From the NCBI RefSeq assembly GCF_026013605.1, contig NZ_JAPDPJ010000005.1:97313-161312 (forward strand): DNA of 64,000 bases. Direction: 5' to 3'. Each line of letters starts with the position of its first letter. The stretch's first letter is position 1. A model generated the notes under the pieces. The model did not search any database, was not told the DNA's origin, and was given only the letters and a program-made list of their open reading frames with translations. The DNA comes from Plebeiibacterium sediminum. Its GTDB lineage: Bacteria > Bacteroidota > Bacteroidia > Bacteroidales > Marinilabiliaceae. Below are positions 19,670 to 27,716 of this stretch, one piece after another. The translations under genes were made by a program, and so were the position numbers.

Positions 19670-20098
19670 ATGAGTTATAATTATGAATATCCGCGTCCTG
19701 CAGTTACAGTAGATGTAATTTTAGTAACTGAGGACTCTATTCCTGAAATCTTATTAATACAACGAAAAAATAATCCTTATCAAAACCTTTGGGCATTACC
19801 CGGAGGTTTTTTGGATATGGATGAAGACTTGGAGACTGCAGCAAAAAGAGAACTTCAAGAGGAGACAAGTGTTGATGGGGTTGAAATTAAGCAGTTTAAA
19901 TCATATGGAGCTCCAGATAGAGATCCTCGCGGAAGAACCGTTTCTGTTGTTTATTATGCTTTTGTTAAAGAAAAGCCAAAGGCTGTTGCTATGGATGATG
20001 CAAAAGATGCATCCTGGTTTAAAATAAGTAATCTGCCCGAATTAGCTTTTGATCATCAACTGATTTTGGAAGAATTTAAGAAAGAGATATTAAAATAA
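19670..20098 (+). CDS. NUDIX hydrolase
   Basis: A 142-residue NUDIX enzyme. The NUDIX box starts at GGFLDMDEDLETAAKRELQE (about residue 44) and ends in ETSVDGV, matching Gx5Ex7REUxEExxU. An N-terminal YPRPAVTVDVILVTED and the YGAPDRDPRGRTVSVVY segment suggest the ADP-ribose/nucleoside-diphosphate group often annotated as 8-oxo-dGTPase- or ADPR-like. It lies 3 bases downstream of the NlpC/P60 gene and is surely co-transcribed. The exact substrate is not predictable. Confidence 0.9.
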   Translation: MSYNYEYPRPAVTVDVILVTEDSIPEILLIQRKNNPYQNLWALPGGFLDMDEDLETAAKRELQEETSVDGVEIKQFKSYGAPDRDPRGRTVSVVYYAFVKEKPKAVAMDDAKDASWFKISNLPELAFDHQLILEEFKKEILK

Positions 20099-20129
20099 CC
20101 TGAATTTAAATGTTTGTATAAATTCAGGT
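20098..20129. terminator. Hairpin between convergent genes
   Basis: ACCTGAATTTA pairs perfectly with TAAATTCAGGT. It overlaps the last base of the NUDIX stop codon and lies before the end of the convergent WbqC gene; an A/T-rich flank follows on each side. Confidence 0.6.
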
Positions 20130-20144
20130 TTGTATCGTTTTTTA

Positions 20145-20798
20145 TTACCTACTGGAGGTTATGATGTTATCTTCAAGCCAGTCAATTGCTTCCGGACCCT
20201 TATTAAATATCAAGTCAATTACACTCAGGTTAGGCTGAAATTCAAATCTATCCTGAAAAACTTGTCTGTATTTTTTTGGTTGAAATGAAGGGTCAAACTC
20301 CATAAATTCTTTCTTGGGATGTATGATGTTTCTGTAATCAATACAATATTCATCTGCATCTTTCACATATTCATCTGTGAATAACAGGTTTGAGTTCAAA
20401 TCAAGAGCATTTAATATTGTTTGCATTAAGCCAATATTAAAGTCAAAGAGATATTTATATTTCTTCTCATAAAAAGGCTTAAAGTCATCCATATAGTACT
20501 CAAAAAAAGGAGAGGAGTTATATGCTGAAATGATTGAACGCCAATGTAATGGTTGCCATCTGGTGTCATAGGAAATTTCAATATCCCTTGTTTGTATTTT
20601 AGGATATTTTGCCTTGGCAATTGGTACAGTCAGAGGTATTACTCCGTTTGCTGCTAGAATATCGCACCGGTTACGAAAAGACTTCTTGGTATAATTACAG
20701 TGTTTCTCAATTATGGGTTGTTCACTGTTAACCCAATGAGAGAAAAACTGAACCGATGGCAGGTAATTTAAAGTAAATAACGTTTTGTTATTATTCAT
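20145..20798 (-). CDS. WbqC-like family protein
   Basis: A 217-residue WbqC-family protein. Typical segments are LFTLNYLPSVQFFSHWV at the start, HCNYTKKSFRNRCDILAANG, LTVPI, and the WQPLHWRSIISAYNSSPFFEYY stretch rich in conserved aromatics. Family members occur in polysaccharide clusters but their reaction is not established. The frame reaches back to 20879; ATG 20798 restores the family start and overlaps the stop of the LapA-like gene by 8 bases, which implies translational coupling. In Bacteroidota this gene commonly sits beside dapB and signal peptidases, as here. Confidence 0.87.
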   Translation of the reverse strand: MNNNKTLFTLNYLPSVQFFSHWVNSEQPIIEKHCNYTKKSFRNRCDILAANGVIPLTVPIAKAKYPKIQTRDIEISYDTRWQPLHWRSIISAYNSSPFFEYYMDDFKPFYEKKYKYLFDFNIGLMQTILNALDLNSNLLFTDEYVKDADEYCIDYRNIIHPKKEFMEFDPSFQPKKYRQVFQDRFEFQPNLSVIDLIFNKGPEAIDWLEDNIITSSR

Positions 20799-21096
20799 TG
20801 AACTTGGTTTCATTAGAATTTTCTTCCTCTTGATTGTCAGATATTTCTTCCTCAGTTTTGTCATTAAAAGCAATGTCACCTACTGGATTCTTATCTTTTT
20901 TCTTTTTCTTAATGCTTACTGCATAATAAATGGCTCCAACAATTAAACCAAATAAAAAGGTTAAGATCATTAGAATTGCCAAAGATAATTCTCCTTGCCA
21001 TACGATAAACCTAATAGGTACAACTTCTGCATTTTGAACAGAGAATATTACTACCAATAAGGATAATATTATTAAAAACCAAAATGATTTTTTCAT
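20791..21096 (-). CDS. LapA-domain small membrane protein
   Basis: A 101-residue inner-membrane protein of the LapA/DUF1049 family with two membrane helices (about residues 4-21 and 39-62) joined by the diagnostic short segment FSVQNAEVVPIRFIVWQGELSL (positions 18-39). The C-terminal tail is very acidic and Lys-rich. In enterobacteria LapA is tied to control of lipopolysaccharide synthesis through LapB; here only the domain is shared. It is 10 bases downstream of a signal peptidase gene and overlaps WbqC. Confidence 0.82.
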   Translation of the reverse strand: MKKSFWFLIILSLLVVIFSVQNAEVVPIRFIVWQGELSLAILMILTFLFGLIVGAIYYAVSIKKKKKDKNPVGDIAFNDKTEEEISDNQEEENSNETKFNE

Positions 21097-21106
21097 ACTA
21101 TTGAAT

Positions 21107-22345
21107 TTAATTTAAAGCTTTAAAAAATCTGTCGTCCTTATAGTTAAGTAGGGATTTAGAGTTTGTATTTTTTGAGTATAAAATGTATTCAACCTTACCA
21201 ATGATATGGTTATCCGGAACAAAGCCCCAAAATCTGCTATCGAAAGAGTGCGGTCTGTTATCACCCATTACCCAATAATAATTCATCTTAAATTTGTAAT
21301 ATCCTGATTCTTTTCCATTTATTAAAATTTTATTATCCCGGATTTCTAATTTGTTTTCTTCAAATACAGAAATAATACGTTTGTAGAACTTTATATTATT
21401 CAAATTTAATTCAATTCTATCACCTTTTTTAGGAACATATATTGGTCCCATGTTATGCATATTCCATAACAAATGTGTTGAAAACGGAAATACAAGTGCA
21501 TCAGGATAATTTTTTGGTAAGCAATCAATTGACAAATCAATGCCTTTTTTTGCCAATACTTTAATGTCATCTTCGTATATTTCCCATATAATACCTTCGT
21601 TGGTAATCAGCTCGTTATATGGTTTGATGTTGTTTTTAATAAGTTCAGGCTTTAATTCTTCTGATATTTTATAGCGATCTACAGATAATTTCGGATAAAC
21701 AGCTTTTTTATCATTACAGAATACAATTCCATTTTGGATAGATATTGAATCTCCAGGTAGACCGTATATTCTTTTTACAAAGCGAGGTCGTTTATCAACA
21801 GGATAAAATCTCAAATTTGATAAGCGATCCTTTTTTCCCATAAATTCACTTTCTCCATATAAGCGTTGTAAATAATAATAGCTGTCTGTAGGTCTGTTTT
21901 TCAACAATGAATCACCTTCAGGAAAGTGAAACATGATGATATCATTGTGCTTTAATTGGTCATAACCCATTTTTCGGTGAAACCATTTCACTGAATTAAT
22001 GTTTTTAGCAACGCCTGGTTTCAGTTTGTTTACTAGTAATATATCTCCCGGATCCAGTGTTCCATTCATGGACGATGTATGGAAAGTATATATTCCAATA
22101 AAATTATTTTGGATGAAAAAAAGAAACCATACAGCAAACAATATGGCAAAGAACCATTCAATAATTATGAATTTCTTTGCAGTTTTGTCTTTAGTAAATG
22201 AAATGATTCTTTTCAGATAAGGCTTTTCTTTTATGGAATCTAAAATAAGAAGTACTCCAAAGATAGGAAGCAGGCTTTCTGTCCATAAGCCCATGATAAA
22301 TAATAAAAAGGCAATACAAAGTTTTATTATTTTTTTTCTATTCAT
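21107..22345 (-). CDS. lepB: Signal peptidase I, paralogue B
   Basis: A 412-residue S26A signal peptidase, which removes secretory signal peptides on the outer face of the inner membrane. Hydrophobic segments at about 6-36 and 60-80 anchor it. The nucleophile is Ser92 in TFHTSSMNGTLDPGD and the general base Lys191 in PRFVKRIYGLPGDS; box E is MGDNRPHSFDSRFWG. It is far longer than E. coli LepB (324) through insertions between the boxes, as in other Bacteroidota. It lies downstream of paralogue A but is separated from it by a terminator, and heads a small operon with the LapA-like and WbqC genes. Confidence 0.92.
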   Translation of the reverse strand: MNRKKIIKLCIAFLLFIMGLWTESLLPIFGVLLILDSIKEKPYLKRIISFTKDKTAKKFIIIEWFFAILFAVWFLFFIQNNFIGIYTFHTSSMNGTLDPGDILLVNKLKPGVAKNINSVKWFHRKMGYDQLKHNDIIMFHFPEGDSLLKNRPTDSYYYLQRLYGESEFMGKKDRLSNLRFYPVDKRPRFVKRIYGLPGDSISIQNGIVFCNDKKAVYPKLSVDRYKISEELKPELIKNNIKPYNELITNEGIIWEIYEDDIKVLAKKGIDLSIDCLPKNYPDALVFPFSTHLLWNMHNMGPIYVPKKGDRIELNLNNIKFYKRIISVFEENKLEIRDNKILINGKESGYYKFKMNYYWVMGDNRPHSFDSRFWGFVPDNHIIGKVEYILYSKNTNSKSLLNYKDDRFFKALN

Positions 22346-22386
22346 TCGTGCTTGTAAATTATATCTATCCAGACAAGTTTAAATGT

Positions 22387-22425
22387 AAAAAAAATGGAGT
22401 TAGTAATAATTTGCTAACTCCATTT
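22387..22425 (-). terminator. Terminator between the two signal peptidase genes
   Basis: On the minus strand, AAATGGAGTTAG pairs with CTAACTCCATTT and is followed by a run of eight T. It lies about 20 bases after the stop of signal peptidase A, so B needs its own promoter or read-through. Confidence 0.88.
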
Positions 22426-22443
22426 CTTGTGTTTTATTTATTG

Positions 22444-23889
22444 CTATTGTTCGTTAGCTACCCATTTGAAAAATCTTTCAAATCTAATTTTACCTTCAAA
22501 CAATGATTTGTCTTTATTTAATGAAAGCCAAACCAGTAATGGTCTTCCAACCACATGGTCCTCTGGTACAAAACCCCAGTATCTGCTGTCTTGGGACTGG
22601 TGTCTGTTGTCTCCTAACATGAAGTAGTAATCCATGTTAAAGGTGTATTCATTTTGTTTTTTACCATTGATATAAATTTCACCATTTTTTACATCCAGCG
22701 TATTGCCTTCGTATGCAGTGATAATTCTATCATAAAGTACCAGATTTTTAAGCGTAAGTTGAACCGTAGTGCCTTTTTGGGGTATCCATAAAGGACCAAA
22801 ATTATCTCTGCTCCAATTGTAATCTGAACTATGTGGCCATGTTAAAATGTAATTTGAATCAGGAACCTGTTCATCCATTGATATCTGACGAATAAATGGA
22901 TACTCTTTTAGTTCGTCGGCTTTGTCCTTAGTTAAAGGTAAAGTATAATTTGGAGCTTCGCCTAAGTATCTGGTATCTTCATTTGAGATTTCCAGCTTGT
23001 CAAGAAAACGTTTGTTGAACTTTGTTCCATCAGTTATAATGTTGTAGAAGTGTTGTAATCCTTTTGGATTATGAACTTTAACGCCATTAATATAAATCTG
23101 ATTACTTTTTATTTCAAATGTATCTCCGGCAACAGCAACGCATCTTTTAACGTAGTTGTCTCTTCTATCAACAGGACGATAAATTAAATCACCCCAGTTT
23201 TCATTGTTTTGTTTGATATTATCTTTTCCTAACTGTCTTAACTTGGAATTAATTTCCCACTGACTTTTATCCTTAAATCCTTGTAGTAATGAAGGATTTG
23301 CATTTGCTTTATTAATGCCTTCTCTTCTACATGTGATATAAAAATCAGGGTTTAAATTCGGGAAATTAGAAGTAACCGTATCACCAGTAGGGAAGTTAAA
23401 AACAACAATATCACCTTTTTCAACTTCCTTAAAACCTTTTAGTCTTTTGTATTTCCACTGTGGCCATTCCGAATACGATTTTGTATTTAGAATAGGAACT
23501 GTATTTTGAAGTAAAGGAAATGACAAAGGAGTATTCGGGATACGAGGACCGTATGTAACTTTACTTACAAATAAATGGTCACCTACTAATAATGATTTTT
23601 CTAATGATGAAGTAGGTATCTTATAGTTTTGAAATAAGAACAAGTTAATAAAATATACTGCAACTAAGGCAAATAATAAAGCATCAACCCATTCAACCCA
23701 GGCTTTGGGCTTTTCTCCGTTTTTAGTTTTTTTCCAAAAATTCCAGGGTACTTTTTTAGTGATGTAAATATCAAATATTACAGGTAATCCCAGGAATAAC
23801 CAATAATTACCAACCCATAAAACCCATAAAAAGTATACAAGGGCAGCAATTGAAAACCTAATCCATTTGGCTAGAGAAACTTTAGGCAT
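22444..23889 (-). CDS. lepB: Signal peptidase I, paralogue A
   Basis: A 481-residue S26A signal peptidase. Two N-terminal membrane segments (about 11-42) and another at 68-86 precede the catalytic region. The nucleophile is Ser95 in IPTSSLEKSLLVGD, where the usual Met after the serine is Leu; the catalytic lysine is in NYVKRCVAVAGD, and MLGDNRHQSQDSRYWG is box E. A large insertion separates the boxes. It starts 18 bases after dapB and is probably co-transcribed with it. Two active-looking copies suggest different substrate sets. Confidence 0.93.
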   Translation of the reverse strand: MPKVSLAKWIRFSIAALVYFLWVLWVGNYWLFLGLPVIFDIYITKKVPWNFWKKTKNGEKPKAWVEWVDALLFALVAVYFINLFLFQNYKIPTSSLEKSLLVGDHLFVSKVTYGPRIPNTPLSFPLLQNTVPILNTKSYSEWPQWKYKRLKGFKEVEKGDIVVFNFPTGDTVTSNFPNLNPDFYITCRREGINKANANPSLLQGFKDKSQWEINSKLRQLGKDNIKQNNENWGDLIYRPVDRRDNYVKRCVAVAGDTFEIKSNQIYINGVKVHNPKGLQHFYNIITDGTKFNKRFLDKLEISNEDTRYLGEAPNYTLPLTKDKADELKEYPFIRQISMDEQVPDSNYILTWPHSSDYNWSRDNFGPLWIPQKGTTVQLTLKNLVLYDRIITAYEGNTLDVKNGEIYINGKKQNEYTFNMDYYFMLGDNRHQSQDSRYWGFVPEDHVVGRPLLVWLSLNKDKSLFEGKIRFERFFKWVANEQ

Positions 23890-23906
23890 TATTATATTTT
23901 TTAATG

Positions 23907-24623
23907 TTAAAATTTAAGCAGATCACTCATTCCTAAAAAGCCTTTGTTTTTAGCCGCAAATTCAGCAGCTAAAACAGCACCTAATGCAAAACCCTTACGT
24001 GATTTGGCACTATGGTGAATTACGATTTCATCAACAGATGATTCGTATTTTACAGTGTGGATTCCAGGAACTTCATCTCTTCTGATCGCTTCAATATGAA
24101 TTTCATTTTCAGAGGCTTCTTTGCCTTCAACCCAGGCATTTTTTCGATCGATATTTTCAATCAGGCCTTCAGCTAAAGTAATCGCGGTTCCACTTGGTGC
24201 ATCTAATTTATGAATATGATGTGTTTCGTCCATGCTAACTTCGTAATCAGGAAGCGTATTCATTAGCTGAGCCAACTTTTTGTTGATTTCAAAAAATACA
24301 TTTACACCGACACTAAAGTTTGAAGCATAAAAAAATGTTTGTCCTTTATTTTCACACTGATCTTTGATTTCTTCAATTTTATCAAGCCATCCTGTTGTTC
24401 CGGAAACAACTGGTTTATTGTATTTGAAACAAGATTGATAATTATTGTAAGCAGCTTCAGGAACTGTAAATTCAATGGCAACATCAGCTGCAGCAAAACC
24501 TTCACCATCAAAAGTGTCGTCTGACTGCATATCTATTTTAGAAGTAATTGTATGTCCTCGTTCAATGGCAATCTTTTCAATTTCTTTTCCCATTTTGCCA
24601 TACCCAATCAATGCAATATTCAT
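23907..24623 (-). CDS. dapB: 4-hydroxy-tetrahydrodipicolinate reductase
   Basis: A 238-residue DapB, the NAD(P)H-dependent reductase of the lysine/diaminopimelate pathway that supplies peptidoglycan precursors. The N-terminal Rossmann motif is IALIGYGKMGKEIE, SGTTGW lies in the middle, and the catalytic segment ETHHIHKLDAPSGTA carries the active-site His and Lys. It is slightly shorter than the E. coli enzyme (273), as usual in this phylum. It heads the dapB-lepB transcript. Confidence 0.95.
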   Translation of the reverse strand: MNIALIGYGKMGKEIEKIAIERGHTITSKIDMQSDDTFDGEGFAAADVAIEFTVPEAAYNNYQSCFKYNKPVVSGTTGWLDKIEEIKDQCENKGQTFFYASNFSVGVNVFFEINKKLAQLMNTLPDYEVSMDETHHIHKLDAPSGTAITLAEGLIENIDRKNAWVEGKEASENEIHIEAIRRDEVPGIHTVKYESSVDEIVIHHSAKSRKGFALGAVLAAEFAAKNKGFLGMSDLLKF

Positions 24624-24847
24624 ATTGTATAGTGTTTTGTATAAGAGATAAATATAATATTATGGAAGCTCTTAATACTTAGGCGTAAAGATAAAAGAGT
24701 TTAACTTTTACGAATCGTTAAAAGTTTACTTTAACTAAATATTAACCTAAGCGTATTATCTGTCTTCCGATAGTTTTGTTTAATGAAGAGCAAATATAAT
24801 AATAGAAAGTTAGAATTATACTATTGAGATTTAGAGTATTTAAACAA

Positions 24848-24879
24848 AAAGAGTACAGTGAATAAATACTGTACTCTTT
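24848..24879 (-). terminator. Terminator of the cysteate synthase gene
   Basis: AAAGAGTACAGT and ACTGTACTCTTT form a perfect 12-bp stem with an 8-base loop about 36 bases after the stop; read on the minus strand it continues into TTTTTG. Confidence 0.85.
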
Positions 24880-24914
24880 AAAATATTTTATTGTATAATC
24901 TTACAAATTGTAAT

Positions 24915-26234
24915 TTAAGCTTCCTGAGTGATATTGTTTTTACTAAACAACTCAGTAATTACGCTTTTTACATCTTCTAGTGTAGGTGTAATATCAAATA
25001 CGTGAGTTGGTTTAAGATATAAAATGTCTTTTTCACTTTTTATTCTTTCTTCACCACCTCCTGTAATATTTAGCATAATACAATCATCAGCATTTACAAT
25101 GCCCTCTTTTACTGCATTAATTAAAGTTGCAGTAGCAACAGATGCTGCAGAATGAATGTCATTACCTTCTGTTTCTTTAAAGATGCGTGCGGCTTCAGCA
25201 GCTTCTTCATTAGATGCGCATAAAACATCTCCACCAGCTTCTTTCATGGCATCATATAATCCACCAATAATTGGATATGGAGGTTTTCTGTTTGAAAGCA
25301 CTTTGGCATCTATTTCTTCAACCTGCTTTCTGGCTTCATCATCATCAAGATGTAACATATCTCTTGAATCTGCTTTCCATGCATTATGGATTGGAATAAA
25401 AGGATGGTTTTGAGAAACCATTAACTTCATGTAGTTATTTCCAAAACGACCATCTTCAATTAAACGTTTGTTAGCTTCCCAGGCAGCAATAGCTCCTGTT
25501 CCACTACCTACAGCCTGAAAGTAATAATCAGGTATACGTCCAATTGTTGTAACAGCAGATAAAGTTGTAGTTGCCATACCATCTCTTCGAGCAACATTTT
25601 TGGCACCACCTTCAGCAATAAAACCATCTATTTCACAGGCTAAATTTGAAAGATAGATGGCATCAAAATAATCACTACCGGATTTTGTTACAACCAATTT
25701 AACATTGTCCTTTATAGGCTCATCAAACCAAAGAGCATTGATGTTATCTTCAGGAACACAAAGTAATAAAGGAATATTATTGTCGGAGCATACTCTGGCA
25801 AAAGCTCTTGCTGTATTACCAGCTGAAGCAACAACCAATACAGAACCGTTTTCTGTGCTTAACCTTCCACCAACGGTAAAGGCTTCTGTTTCTTTAAAAG
25901 AACAAGTACGGAAATTTGCGCCTTTTTCTGGCCAATATCCACTAAAAGTAATGTATAAATTATTTAATCCAAGCTTTTTAGCAAGGCCTTCACTCTTATA
26001 TGTTACGGGTGCTGAAGATCCTTCCAGCATTTTATGTACAGGTAACCAATCTGCAAAACGAAATATTCCATATGACTCATCTTTTACGTCAATCTGTTTT
26101 TTTTCGTAAACAGCTCTGATTAGTGTAGGTTGTTTTTCGCCTGGAGCGTCTAAAGTCCATCCTTCATCATTGAATTGTTTACCTGTATTTACAGATTCCA
26201 AAATGTATGGAGTAGGTTTAAAATCTTTACTCAT
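24915..26234 (-). CDS. Cysteate synthase (PLP-dependent, threonine synthase fold)
   Basis: A 439-residue fold-type II PLP enzyme of the cysteate synthase family, which makes L-cysteate from phosphoserine and sulfite. The PLP lysine is Lys114 in RTCSFKETEAFTVGG, SAGNTARAFARV is the phosphate/substrate loop, and AVGSGTGAIAAWEA and LNITGGGEER are the cofactor-phosphate and ring-binding motifs. The gene has its own terminator and no obvious operon partners. In Bacteroidota cysteate is the head-group precursor of capnine and other sulfonolipids; in methanogens it feeds coenzyme M. The sulfonolipid role here is an inference from taxonomy. Confidence 0.85.
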   Translation of the reverse strand: MSKDFKPTPYILESVNTGKQFNDEGWTLDAPGEKQPTLIRAVYEKKQIDVKDESYGIFRFADWLPVHKMLEGSSAPVTYKSEGLAKKLGLNNLYITFSGYWPEKGANFRTCSFKETEAFTVGGRLSTENGSVLVVASAGNTARAFARVCSDNNIPLLLCVPEDNINALWFDEPIKDNVKLVVTKSGSDYFDAIYLSNLACEIDGFIAEGGAKNVARRDGMATTTLSAVTTIGRIPDYYFQAVGSGTGAIAAWEANKRLIEDGRFGNNYMKLMVSQNHPFIPIHNAWKADSRDMLHLDDDEARKQVEEIDAKVLSNRKPPYPIIGGLYDAMKEAGGDVLCASNEEAAEAARIFKETEGNDIHSAASVATATLINAVKEGIVNADDCIMLNITGGGEERIKSEKDILYLKPTHVFDITPTLEDVKSVITELFSKNNITQEA

Positions 26235-26384
26235 GGTGCATAATTTCTTTGAATCGCAAAAATATGTGTTTTGATTGTTATGAAGAAGCGGAATAAATAA
26301 AACTTGTATTATTTAGACCGTATCTTAGAAAGATTGGGTAATAAGTTTCTATTTCAGCGTGTTATGTAATTAATATATGAAATG

Positions 26385-26419
26385 AAAATGGCAGGAAAGA
26401 ATTGCTCTCCTGCCATTTT
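26385..26419 (-). terminator. Terminator of the thrS-infC-rpmI-rplT operon
   Basis: AAAATGGCAGGA pairs with TCCTGCCATTTT about 20 bases after the rplT stop. The minus-strand T run is short (four), while the plus-strand side has six T. Confidence 0.75.
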
Positions 26420-26440
26420 TTATTCATTATCGGCTTTTAA

Positions 26441-26791
26441 TTAGTTAGCCATTGCTTTTTGAACAACTGCTTTAAAAGCTTCTGGATGATTAACAGCTAA
26501 GTCAGCTAAAACTTTTCTGTTAATTTCAATATTTTTCTGAGTCATCATTCCCATTAATTTAGAGTAAGATACTCCTTCAATACGGGCTGCAGCGTTGATT
26601 CTTTGAATCCAAAGTGCTCTAAATTGACCTTTCTTTCTTTTTCTATCGCGGTAAGCGTAACCTAAACCTTTTTCGTAGGTGTTTTTTGCTACCGTCCAAA
26701 CGTTCTTTCTTCTTCCAAAGTAACCTTTAGTTTGCTTTAGAACTTTTTTTCTTCTTGCTCTTGAAGCAACAGCATTTACTGATCTTGGCAT
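26441..26791 (-). CDS. rplT: 50S ribosomal protein L20
   Basis: A 116-residue bL20. Diagnostic segments are [34 protein letters not shown] and [18 protein letters not shown]. It binds 23S rRNA early in large-subunit assembly and can repress its own operon in other bacteria. It is the last gene of the translation operon; the 95-base gap after rpmI is longer than the others and contains a small CCTG-AATG-CAGG hairpin. Confidence 0.98.
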   Translation of the reverse strand: MPRSVNAVASRARRKKVLKQTKGYFGRRKNVWTVAKNTYEKGLGYAYRDRKRKKGQFRALWIQRINAAARIEGVSYSKLMGMMTQKNIEINRKVLADLAVNHPEAFKAVVQKAMAN

Positions 26792-26886
26792 TTTTGCTTG
26801 TTTTTAGAATGATTAGCGCCCTGCATTCAGGATCTTTCGGCTAACTTCATTCGATTAATAATTTAATTAATAAGGTTACGTCCTTA

Positions 26887-27084
26887 TTATTTCATGTTTA
26901 ATAACAACTTAACGTTGCTTTCGTCAGACTTATGAACAAGTCCTGCGTAAGTAAGATTTCTTTTTTGCTTAGTAGTCTTTTTTGTTAAAATGTGACTTTT
27001 AAAAGCATGCTTTCTTTTAATCTTACCGCTTCCAGTGATTGTAAAACGTTTTTTCGCACTGGAATTCGTCTTCATCTTTGGCAT
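26887..27084 (-). CDS. rpmI: 50S ribosomal protein L35
   Basis: A 65-residue bL35 with the typical start [20 protein letters not shown] and the [14 protein letters not shown] core, highly basic and of normal length. It lies 34 bases downstream of infC. Confidence 0.98.
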   Translation of the reverse strand: MPKMKTNSSAKKRFTITGSGKIKRKHAFKSHILTKKTTKQKRNLTYAGLVHKSDESNVKLLLNMK

Positions 27085-27118
27085 TGTACTTACTATTAAT
27101 TGGTTTATATAATTGAAA

Positions 27119-27679
27119 TTACTTCTTCGCTTTTTTAGGAGAAAGGAAAATAATCATCCTCTTTCCTTCAAGCTTAGGTAATTGCTCAACCTTTCCATAC
27201 TCTTCCAAATCCTGAGCAAATCTTAAAAGCAAAATTTCACCTTGCTCTTTAAATAAGATCGATCTTCCCTTGAAGAATACATATGCTTTAACTTTTGCTC
27301 CTTCAGCAAGAAACTTTTGAGCGTGCTTTAACTTAAAGTTGTAGTCATGATCATCGGTGTTTGGACCGAAACGAATCTCTTTAACCACTACTTTAACAGC
27401 TTTTGATTTAAGCTCTTTTTGTTTTCTTTTCTGTTGGTATAAAAACTTTTGATAATCAGTAATACGACATACGGGTGGATCCGCTTTAGGAGAAATCTCC
27501 ACTAAATCCAGCTCCAATGCGTCAGCCATTTTAATAGCCTCCGATGTAGAGTATACTCCCGGATTATCTATATTATCGCCAACAAGTCTTATTTTAGGAA
27601 CTCTGATCGCATTATTAATGCGAAAGTTTTGTGTATCCTTTTGCTGCGAACCCTGTGGTTTTCTTCTATTCTGTGCTAT
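27119..27679 (-). CDS. infC: Translation initiation factor IF-3, probable ATA start
   Basis: IF-3 binds the 30S subunit and proofreads start codons. The first in-frame ATG (27529) lies inside the N-domain and gives only 136 residues. Reading further upstream, the frame stays open through [19 protein letters not shown], the conserved IF-3 N-domain, to an in-frame TAG at 27692-27694. No ATG, GTG or TTG occurs there, but an ATA at 27677-27679 lies 8 bases after a perfect AGGAGG, giving 186 residues, starting [10 protein letters not shown]. Rare start codons in infC are known in other bacteria as the basis of autoregulation. The C-domain ([26 protein letters not shown] end) is intact. Confidence 0.93.
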   Translation of the reverse strand: MAQNRRKPQGSQQKDTQNFRINNAIRVPKIRLVGDNIDNPGVYSTSEAIKMADALELDLVEISPKADPPVCRITDYQKFLYQQKRKQKELKSKAVKVVVKEIRFGPNTDDHDYNFKLKHAQKFLAEGAKVKAYVFFKGRSILFKEQGEILLLRFAQDLEEYGKVEQLPKLEGKRMIIFLSPKKAKK

Positions 27680-27687
27680 CGCTAAAT

Positions 27688-27693
27688 CCTCCT
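27688..27693 (-). promoter_or_regulatory. Strong Shine-Dalgarno of infC
   Basis: AGGAGG on the minus strand, 8 bases before the proposed ATA start and directly after an in-frame stop. Such a strong site stands out because most genes in this window have none. Confidence 0.75.
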
Positions 27694-27716
27694 ATAATTA
27701 ATTAATATTAAACTGT

